Shown: piece by piece, positions 57,751-64,000 of the stretch | Position numbering within the stretch: position 1 is the first letter of the stretch | How the letters are laid out: the number at the start of each line of letters is the position of its first letter | Assembly (NCBI GenBank): GCA_963738325.1 | Contig: CAVTWD010000002.1 | Location: 62,001-126,000, forward strand | Length of the DNA stretch: 64,000 nucleotides | Direction of reading: 5' to 3' | Origin: CAVTWD01 sp963738325 | GTDB lineage: Bacteria > Actinomycetota > Acidimicrobiia > Acidimicrobiales > Ilumatobacteraceae | Program-made: the position numbers and the translations under genes | The notes under the pieces: model-generated | Database searches by the model: none | Told to the model about the DNA's origin: nothing | Seen by the model: only the letters and a program-made list of their open reading frames with translations

Positions 57751-59946
57751 TCAGGCCAGATCGACGCGATCGAGGTTCATCACCTTGTCCCATGCGGCCA
57801 CGAAGTCACGCACGAACTTCTCCTTGGCGTCGTCGGATGCGTAGACCTCCGAGAGGCCTCGGAGCTGGGAGTTCGAGCCGAAGACGAGGTCGACGGCGGT
57901 ACCGGTCCACTTGACGTCGCCCGTCGCGCGGTCGCGACCCTCGTACACGTTCTCGGACGAGACCGATGCCTTCCACTCCGTGCTCATGTCGAGCAGGTTC
58001 ACGAAGAAGTCGTTGGTCAAGGTCCCGGGCCGATCGGTGAAGACGCCGTGCGGGGATTGCCCGTGGTTGGCGTTCAGGGCACGCATGCCGCCGATGAGCA
58101 CCGTCATCTCGGAAGCGGTCAGCGTCAACAGGTTGGCCCGATCCAGCAGCCGCCGCTCGGCCGGCAACTTCTCTCCGGCTCGGAGGTAGTTGCGGAACCC
58201 GTCGGCGGTCGGTTCGAGCACCGCGAACGACTCCACGTCGGTTTGCTCCTGCGAGGCGTCCGTGCGCCCCGGCGAGAACGGAACCGTGACGTCGTACCCG
58301 GCGGTCTTGGCCGCCCGCTCGACGGCCGCGCACCCGCCCAGGACGATCAGATCGGCCAGCGAGACCCTCGTGGCGCCCGACTGTGAGCCGTTGAAGTCCT
58401 GCTGGATCTTCTCGAGGGTCTGCAGCACCTTCGCCAGTCCGGTCGGCTCGTTGGCCTCCCAGTCCTTTTGCGGCTCGAGGCGGATCCGTGCACCATTCGC
58501 CCCGCCCCGCTTGTCGGTGCCGCGGAAGCTGGCCGCGGACGCCCACGCGGTGGCCACCAGCTGCGAGACGGACAGTCCCGAGGCGAGGATGGTGGCCTTG
58601 AGGGCCGCGACGTCCTCGTCCCCGATCAGATCATGATCCACGGCGGGGACGGGGTCCTGCCACAGCTGCGGCTCCGGCACCCATGGGCCGAGGTAGCGCG
58701 AGAGTGGCCCCATGTCACGGTGCAACAGCTTGAACCACGCCCTCGCGAACGCGTCCGCGAGCTGGTCGGGGTTCTCGTGGAAGCGCTTCGAGATCGGCCC
58801 GTAGATCGGGTCGAGCTTCAGCGCAAGGTCCGTCGTCAGCATCATGGGTGCGTGCCGCTTCGACGGATCATGCGCATCGGGCACGGTGCCCTGCGCCTCG
58901 GGATTCGTGGGCGTCCACTGCTGCGCGCCGGCGGGGCTCGTCGTCAGCTCGTAGTCGTACTTGAACAGGTTGTCCAGGTACCCGTTGTCCCACTTCGTCG
59001 GCTCGTTGGTCCAAGCGCCCTCGAGCCCACTCGTGACGGCGTCGGGGCCCTTCCCGCTCCCGAATGTGTTCCTCCAGCCGAGGCCTTGTTCCTCGACGGG
59101 GCAAGCCTCGGGTTCCGGACCGATGTAGTCGGCCGGGGCCGCACCGTGGCACTTGCCGACCGTGTGGCCGCCGACGATGAGCGCGACGGTCTCCTCGTCG
59201 TTCATCGCCATGCGACCGAAGGTCTCGCGAATGTCGATGGCGGCAGCCAGCGGATCCGGGTTGCCGTTCGGCCCTTCAGGGTTGACGTAGATCAGGCCCA
59301 TCTGGACGGCGCCGAAAGGATTGGCAAGGTCCCTCTGGCCGCTGTAGCGCTCGTCCCCGAGCCATGTGTCCTCGGGGCCCCAGAAGACCTCGTCGGGCTC
59401 CCAGATGTCGGGGCGTCCGAAACCGAAGCCAAAAGTCCTGAAACCCATCGACTCATAGGCGCAGTTGCCGGCGAAGATGATGAGATCGGCCCAGGAGATC
59501 CTCCGGCCGTACTTCTGCTTGACCGGCCAGAGCAGCCGGCGCGCCTTGTCGAGGCTGGCGTTGTCGGGCCAGCTGTTGAGGGGGGCGAAGCGCTGAGCGC
59601 CCTCGCCGCCACCGCCCCGCCCATCGGCGATCCGGTACGTGCCGGCGGCATGCCACGACATCCGGATGAAGAGCGGCCCGTAGTGGCCGTAGTCAGCCGG
59701 CCACCAGTCCTGCGACGTCGTCATCACCTTGAAGATGTCTTGCTTCAGCGCGTCGACGTCGAGGGATTTGAACTCTTCTGCGTAGTTGAAGTCCTCTCCC
59801 ATCGGATCGGACCGTGGCGAGTGCTGGCCGAGGACCTGGAGATTCAGTTGATTCGGCCACCAGTCGAGGTTCGACCTGGGCCGAGTTTGCTTGGGAGTGG
59901 GGGACGGGATTGCTGGGCTCTCGCTTTCGCTGCCGCTGTCAGACAT
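57751..59946 (-). CDS. katG: Catalase-peroxidase KatG
   Basis: The 731-residue bifunctional heme enzyme removes hydrogen peroxide. Distal residues Arg95, Trp98 and His99 lie in RMSWHAAGTYR; the covalent adduct residues Trp98, Tyr220 and Met246 have exactly the spacing of the Mycobacterium enzyme; proximal His261 is in VGGHTVGKCHG. A second, degenerate peroxidase domain fills the C-terminal half. AGGAGAAGGACC precedes the ATG. The Fur-type regulator gene lies 87 bases upstream in the classic furA-katG arrangement. Confidence 0.98.
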   Translation of the reverse strand: MSDSGSESESPAIPSPTPKQTRPRSNLDWWPNQLNLQVLGQHSPRSDPMGEDFNYAEEFKSLDVDALKQDIFKVMTTSQDWWPADYGHYGPLFIRMSWHAAGTYRIADGRGGGGEGAQRFAPLNSWPDNASLDKARRLLWPVKQKYGRRISWADLIIFAGNCAYESMGFRTFGFGFGRPDIWEPDEVFWGPEDTWLGDERYSGQRDLANPFGAVQMGLIYVNPEGPNGNPDPLAAAIDIRETFGRMAMNDEETVALIVGGHTVGKCHGAAPADYIGPEPEACPVEEQGLGWRNTFGSGKGPDAVTSGLEGAWTNEPTKWDNGYLDNLFKYDYELTTSPAGAQQWTPTNPEAQGTVPDAHDPSKRHAPMMLTTDLALKLDPIYGPISKRFHENPDQLADAFARAWFKLLHRDMGPLSRYLGPWVPEPQLWQDPVPAVDHDLIGDEDVAALKATILASGLSVSQLVATAWASAASFRGTDKRGGANGARIRLEPQKDWEANEPTGLAKVLQTLEKIQQDFNGSQSGATRVSLADLIVLGGCAAVERAAKTAGYDVTVPFSPGRTDASQEQTDVESFAVLEPTADGFRNYLRAGEKLPAERRLLDRANLLTLTASEMTVLIGGMRALNANHGQSPHGVFTDRPGTLTNDFFVNLLDMSTEWKASVSSENVYEGRDRATGDVKWTGTAVDLVFGSNSQLRGLSEVYASDDAKEKFVRDFVAAWDKVMNLDRVDLA

Positions 59947-60033
59947 GTCGGTCCTTCTCCTCTCTGGCGGTTTTCGTCTAATGGCTGGTTGCTCTGGACC
60001 CTGCTCTGTTGGTCTCGTACGCGGTGTCGTCGA

Positions 60034-60483
60034 TCAGTCGTCGGACAGGACGGACGCTGCCGCCACACACTCGGGACATCGCCCCCAGTAGATGACCTCG
60101 GCTTCGTCGATCTCGTAGCCCGACGAGTCCGCGGCCGTGAGACAGGGGGTGTATCCGACTGCGCAGTCGACGTCGACCATCCGGTTGCACGTTCGGCAGA
60201 TGAGGTGATGGTGGTTGTCACCCACCCGATTCTCGTAGCGGGCCGGCGACCCGGCGGGCTGGATGCGCCGGAGGAGGCCCTTGTCGGTGAGGGCCGCGAG
60301 CGCGTCGTACACCGCTTGACGTGAGATGGCACCGATCTCGGCCCGCACCACGGTATAGATGTCGTCCGCGGTGCGATGCGGTCGGTTGGACACCGCCCGC
60401 AGAACAGCCAGACGCTGGGCCGTGACCTGTAGACCGTGTCGGCGGAGGAGCGAATCGTCGTCGACGGAGGTCACCCTCGACAT
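60034..60483 (-). CDS. furA: FurA-type ferric uptake/peroxide regulator
   Basis: The 149-residue protein has the winged helix HGLQVTAQRLAVLRAVSNRP and the dimerisation metal motif DNHHHLICRTCNRMVDVDC, followed by a C-terminal CPEC. It is of the FurA class that represses katG and senses peroxide through bound iron. It lies immediately upstream of katG on the same strand. Only 9 bases separate it from the preceding DUF899 remnant. Confidence 0.93.
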   Translation of the reverse strand: MSRVTSVDDDSLLRRHGLQVTAQRLAVLRAVSNRPHRTADDIYTVVRAEIGAISRQAVYDALAALTDKGLLRRIQPAGSPARYENRVGDNHHHLICRTCNRMVDVDCAVGYTPCLTAADSSGYEIDEAEVIYWGRCPECVAAASVLSDD

Positions 60484-60492
60484 GCCGCAACC

Positions 60493-60810
60493 CTAGCCCC
60501 AACTCTGGAACAAGTCTAGATCTGGCTGGATACCAGCCTCGTCCTTACCGAGGCGGGGATCGATGGTGACGCCGAAGTCGTAGTTGAAGTCTGTCCCGAA
60601 CGACGAGTACCAAGGGACGTCCCAGCCCCGCTTGGCCTTCCAGCGTTCGAGCTTCTCGAGCGGAGCCCGGGAGACCATCGCGTAGATGGTGTCACGGGTG
60701 TGCAGGTGCTCGAGGAACCCACGCGACAGCTCATCAGTGCCGGCGGTGCAGCTCGCGCATCCCTCGTCCCAGTCGGGATCGAACATGAAGTGGTAAACGT
60801 GGCATGACAC
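60493..60810 (-). pseudogene. DUF899 thioredoxin-like protein, truncated
   Basis: The fragment reads VYHFMFDPDWDEGCASCTAG, then VSRAPLEKLERWKAKRGWDV and FGTDFNYDFGVTID. Full DUF899 proteins are about 230 residues with an N-terminal part that is missing here; the C-terminus also ends early (LFQSWG). The best start is a GTG at 60810, giving 105 residues. The conserved cysteine pair survives. Confidence 0.6.
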
Positions 60811-60885
60811 CAGGCCGCGCCTGGCGACGTCACCCTTCGATCGATCCTTGTCTCGCAGTACGGTGCTCCGGGTGGTGGGAGGCAC

Positions 60886-62022
60886 GTGAGGCCAAGGCCG
60901 TTCCTGGTCGCCGTCGTGCTCGCGGCCGCCGCATGCGGTCCTGGCGCCACCGCGCCGGCGGTCGCGCCGGCGCCGTCCAGCCCGCCGGTCTCCACCCCCC
61001 CTGGCCCACCCGCCGCGGTGCCAGCCACGGTCGCCACCACTGCGCGGCCACGGCCGAGCACGGCAACCGACGCAGCAGGGGTCGTGGATCGCAACGTGCT
61101 GGCCGGCATCTCGATGACGGCAGTCCCGCCGGACATCATCGTGCCGACGAGCCAGCTGTCGTTGGACAAGGCGACGAACCCGATCAATGGTCGTCGCGGC
61201 GGTCGACACCCGCTCCCCGAGGTGCTCGCGTGCCCACCCGGAGCTCCTGGACCTTGCCTGACCGGCCTGCTCGACACGCTGGGATTCGACGTCACCGGCG
61301 GGCCGGGCGACCGGCAGCACCGCCTCGTGAGGGCGACGGCCGTCGTCCAACTCGACGCCGGCCTCCCCGTGACGGGCCAGCCCGACACGGCTCTCCTCCA
61401 GTACCTGGGCTTGCGCGACAACACGGCGGCTGCGCTACGAGCGCGGGAGGCGCGCCAGATCGGCAACTCTGCGCAGGGGCGGCCGATCAGGGCCGTGCGT
61501 TACGGCGACGGACCGAGGACGGTCCTCGTCGTCGGGCAGACCCACGGCGACGAAGAGGGCGGCCTGCGGGTGCTGCTGCGAACGCGATCGCTCCCACTAC
61601 CCAAAGGGATCACGCTCTGGGTCATCCCCACCATGAACCCCGACGGCTCGGCCCTCGACACCCGCTTCCTGGCCGATGGCGCAGACCCGAATCGCCGGGC
61701 GCCGAGCCAACCCGAGCAGCAGGCCGTCTACGACTTCGCCCTCGCGATCCGGCCGGCGTTGACGGTCTGGTACCACCAGAACTACGGCTGGGTGGGCGGT
61801 TCGGGCGCATCGATGACGCCGGCGAAGCGGTACCAGGCCATGACCCGGCTCGGCGCGTTGAACCGCAGCGGCAACTGCGTCGCCGGGTTCATGTGGTGCC
61901 CGATCGACGAGGCTGTCGGCAGCAGCTCGATCCTGGTCGAGTTACCAGATGTGCTCACGCCTGCTGAGGTGCAACTCCACGCGCGGGCGCTGCTCGCGGT
62001 GGCTTCAGGCCACGAGCCCTGA
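60886..62022 (+). CDS. M14-type zinc carboxypeptidase lipoprotein
   Basis: The GTG start gives MRPRPFLVAVVLAAAACGPG, a lipobox (Cys17). A Pro/Ala/Thr linker of about 40 residues and a peptidoglycan-binding-like segment (LTGLLDTLGFDVTGGPGD, LQYLGL) precede the catalytic domain. Zinc ligands are His220 and Glu223 in QTHGDEEGG and His297 in VWYHQNYGW. The protein is probably attached to the outer face and acts on wall peptides. It is divergent from the DUF899 fragment. Confidence 0.85.
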   Translation: MRPRPFLVAVVLAAAACGPGATAPAVAPAPSSPPVSTPPGPPAAVPATVATTARPRPSTATDAAGVVDRNVLAGISMTAVPPDIIVPTSQLSLDKATNPINGRRGGRHPLPEVLACPPGAPGPCLTGLLDTLGFDVTGGPGDRQHRLVRATAVVQLDAGLPVTGQPDTALLQYLGLRDNTAAALRAREARQIGNSAQGRPIRAVRYGDGPRTVLVVGQTHGDEEGGLRVLLRTRSLPLPKGITLWVIPTMNPDGSALDTRFLADGADPNRRAPSQPEQQAVYDFALAIRPALTVWYHQNYGWVGGSGASMTPAKRYQAMTRLGALNRSGNCVAGFMWCPIDEAVGSSSILVELPDVLTPAEVQLHARALLAVASGHEP

Positions 62023-62164
62023 CCAGCTCCTCGGACCCGTCGACAAGACGACCCGAACAGACTGCCCGACGCGAACGGTGCTCTGATTCATCGCCGCGTG
62101 GCTGGTGCCGGTGGCGACAGCGGATCGACGCGGCCTGCGGGCGCGCCGGCCGGCGTTCCGTGGC

Positions 62165-62578
62165 TCAGGATGAACGATCGGACGACAGCCTCGCCTCGGG
62201 GATGGTCGGCTCGAACAACTCAACAGGGTTCCCCGAAGGATCCTCGATGAGTACCTGACGACCTCCGACGCCCGTCACGATGTCGTTGCGGAAGCGCACA
62301 TCCTTGCCTCGGAGATCGGCAACGAATGCGTCCAGGTCGGTGACCTCGAGCGCAAACCGGTTCCATCCGCCGGGCTCCGGCAGCCTGCCATCCGGCATTG
62401 CCTGACCCCCACCAGGGCCTCCGCCGGGCGCCGTCAGGACGAGCCGGAGGTCGCCCTTCCGAAGCATCGCGAAGGTCGGCGCCGGATGCAGCACCTCCTC
62501 GAACCCGAGGTGCCCGCAGTAGAAGCCAATGGCTGCATCGACGTCGTTGACGATGTAACGGACGCTCACAGTCGCCAT
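62165..62578 (-). CDS. VOC superfamily (glyoxalase/bleomycin-resistance-like) protein
   Basis: The 137-residue protein shows two beta-alpha-beta modules: VRYIVNDVDAAIGFYCGHLG and RFALEVTDLDAFVADLRG, ending GRQVLIEDPSGNPVELFEP with the metal-binding Glu. The function cannot be narrowed. A single gene, transcribed alone. Confidence 0.88.
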   Translation of the reverse strand: MATVSVRYIVNDVDAAIGFYCGHLGFEEVLHPAPTFAMLRKGDLRLVLTAPGGGPGGGQAMPDGRLPEPGGWNRFALEVTDLDAFVADLRGKDVRFRNDIVTGVGGRQVLIEDPSGNPVELFEPTIPEARLSSDRSS

Positions 62579-62703
62579 CTCGCGTCCTCCCGCTCAGGTG
62601 GCTATGTGAATGACGCTACGCCGGCACCGTTTCGGAACAACCATCGCCCCTCGACGCCGCGGGAGCAGCGTGACAGACGCTTCGGTGATCGTGCTGTTGG
62701 CGG

Positions 62704-63094
62704 CTACGCGGTCGCCTCACCCCGGTACTCGGCGTCGGTGACGTGTTCGCCCCACTCCGCGTCGCCTTCGGTCATGGAGAGGTGGGTCATGAGGTGGTCG
62801 GGGGTGGCGCCGTGCCAGTGCCATTCCTCGCCGGGCGTGAGGATCACGTCGCCGGGGCGGATGGTGACGATCGGCTCGCCACGGGACTGAACGAATCCCT
62901 CGCCCTCGGTGACGTAGAGCGTCTGCCCGAGGCGGTGGGCGTGCCAGGCGGTGCGGGCGCCGGGCGTGAAGTGCACCGCGCTCGACTGCGAAGCCCGCTG
63001 GCATGCGCCCCTGAGCGATCGGGTCGATCCACACGTCGCCGGTGAACCACTCGGCCGGGCCTTTGGCCGACGACCTCTTCGGCTGCACTTCCAT
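62704..63094 (-). CDS. Cupin domain protein (one frame break)
   Basis: The N-terminus MEVQPKRSSAKGPAEWFTGD, then IDPIAQGRMPAGFAVERGA, joins after a frame break near 62978 to HFTPGARTAWHAHRLGQTLY and DVILTPGEEWHWHGATPDH. The two cupin motifs supply three histidines and a glutamate or glutamine. It resembles small carboxymuconolactone/mandelonitrile-lyase-type cupins. It is divergent from the isochorismatase-type gene. Confidence 0.85.
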
Positions 63095-63311
63095 GGCTTC
63101 TCCCTCTTGTGGTCGGGCTGGATTCAGCTGACCCTGTCGCCACCGAGTCTGCTGGATGCCAAGACCGTTCACGGTCGGCCGCCAGGCTGGCCGCCGCGGT
63201 GCTCGGCTCGCGTCGCCGCGCACTGGACGCCACCCGGTTCGGGTTCGGCCGATGGTTGCGGCCGGTACGGTGCGGGTACGGAGGATCGGCGGTGAGAGAC
63301 AGGAGGTTCCC

Positions 63312-63911
63312 ATGACGACCCTGCCCGATCGGCCGAACGCGGCGTTGCTCGTCATCGACGTCCAGAACGGGGTGGTGGCGGACGCCCACAACCGGGACGG
63401 CGTCGTCGCCAACATCAATACCCTGGTCGACAAGGCTCGCGCCGAGGACGTGCCCGTGCTGTGGGTGCAGCACTCCGACGACGACCTCCCCCGGGAGAGT
63501 GAGGGCTGGCAGTACGTGCCCGAGCTGGTGCGCCGCGATTCGGAGCCGCTCGTCCACAAGTCATACGGCGACTCGTTCGAGGACACCGACCTGGAGGCGC
63601 GGCTCGCCGAGCGAGGGGTGGGCCGGCTCGTCGTCACAGGCGCCCAGACCGACGCGTGCGTCCGATCGACCCTGCACGGCGCCCTCGTACGGGGGTACGA
63701 CGTGACACTGGTCGGCGACGCGCACACGACCGAGGACCTCACCGGGTACGGCGCGCCGCCCCCGGACCAAGTGATCGCGCACACCAATCTCTACTGGAAG
63801 TGGCAGAGCGCACCCGGGCGCCAAGGGGGGACCGTCGACACGGCGGAGGTCAGCTTCGCGACGCCGACGCGGGCTGAGCCGTCCGAGGTGAGTAACCCGT
63901 CCGCGCGATGA
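63312..63911 (+). CDS. Isochorismatase-family cysteine hydrolase
   Basis: AGGAGG lies five bases before the ATG. The 199-residue protein has the catalytic triad positions Asp16 in LLVIDVQNG, Lys in LVHKSYGDSF and Cys116 in GAQTDACVRSTL. Family members hydrolyse amides such as nicotinamide. The C-terminal 30 residues are a loose Ser/Pro-rich tail. Confidence 0.9.
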   Translation: MTTLPDRPNAALLVIDVQNGVVADAHNRDGVVANINTLVDKARAEDVPVLWVQHSDDDLPRESEGWQYVPELVRRDSEPLVHKSYGDSFEDTDLEARLAERGVGRLVVTGAQTDACVRSTLHGALVRGYDVTLVGDAHTTEDLTGYGAPPPDQVIAHTNLYWKWQSAPGRQGGTVDTAEVSFATPTRAEPSEVSNPSAR

Positions 63912-63965
63912 GTTCGCGGGCTCCATCACATCCAAGATGACGACCCCGAGCGAATGAGGTGAGAG

Positions 63966-64000
63966 ATGCGCATCATCGTCAGTGAGTTCATGAGCCTGGA
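63966..64000 (+). CDS. RibD C-terminal/dihydrofolate-reductase-like protein, start only
   Basis: The window ends after 11 codons, MRIIVSEFMSL, followed by the start of an aspartate codon. This is the typical opening of the RibD_C dihydrofolate-reductase-like family (MRK-x-VSEFMSLDG). GAGGTGAGAG precedes the ATG. Confidence 0.6.
   Translation, partial: MRIIVSEFMSL

Overview
The window is high-GC actinobacterial chromosome, by eye around 70% G+C. The left half keeps a standard Actinomycetota gene order, read on the minus strand: tig, clpP, clpX, folC, ndk, mreB, mreC, mreD, mrdA, rodA, the paired radical-SAM genes, rne/rng, rplU, rpmA, obgE, proB and proA. The general gene style (a MoxR/CoxE pair, a fused substrate-binding/VWA lipoprotein, a His-rich trigger factor tail) would fit a deep branch such as Acidimicrobiia, but that placement is inference.

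Layout. 1-5.3 kb: a CoxE-like VWA protein and a MoxR AAA+ ATPase, an SMP-30-like protein, an orphan LivF-type ABC ATPase, and proA. 5.3-11.6 kb (plus strand): an overlapping operon of a substrate-binding-like protein, a substrate-binding/VWA lipoprotein, a membrane coiled-coil protein and murJ, followed by pspA. These lie between proA and proB. 11.6-18.2 kb: proB, obgE, rpmA, rplU and RNase E/G, interrupted by a plus-strand pair (small ORF plus dGTPase). 18.2-32.3 kb: the radical-SAM pair, the rod-shape elongasome (rodA, mrdA, mreDCB), ndk, folC, clpXP and tig. 32.5-33.6 kb: a small conserved-looking ORF and a CREST-type membrane hydrolase.

33.87-51.64 kb is an integrative element of about 17.7 kb in the 3' half of a tRNA-Pro(UGG) gene. 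A 48-bp imperfect direct repeat (45/48 by eye) bounds it. GTATCA/TGATAC motifs lie just inside both ends, in a similar paired layout. The element carries a tyrosine integrase, a VapBC pair, a lone HTH protein, a DUF433/DUF5615 PIN pair, a MobF (TrwC-type) relaxase-helicase with two small HTH proteins, and a metal/redox cargo. The cargo is a P1B-5-like ATPase with a hemerythrin tail, a ferric-reductase-like membrane protein, ApbE, two small envelope proteins and a two-component system. Decayed genes and an IS1380-type element follow before the right end.

51.9-64 kb is a chromosomal flank with small metabolic genes: S8 peptidase, amidohydrolase, DUF1801, EthD, a hot-dog thioesterase, furA-katG, M14 peptidase, VOC, cupin, isochorismatase-type hydrolase and the start of a DHFR-like gene. 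It is scarred by an IS982-type insertion, a second integrase remnant, a chimeric ORF and a truncated DUF899 gene.

Many genes contain single frame breaks. Between about 19.4 and 27.3 kb they become extremely dense (roughly ten in rodA alone) and hit several cell-shape and cell-wall genes, while total gene lengths stay normal. I read this as uncorrected indel error in the assembly, so gene spans there are given end to end and products are inferred by joining frames.
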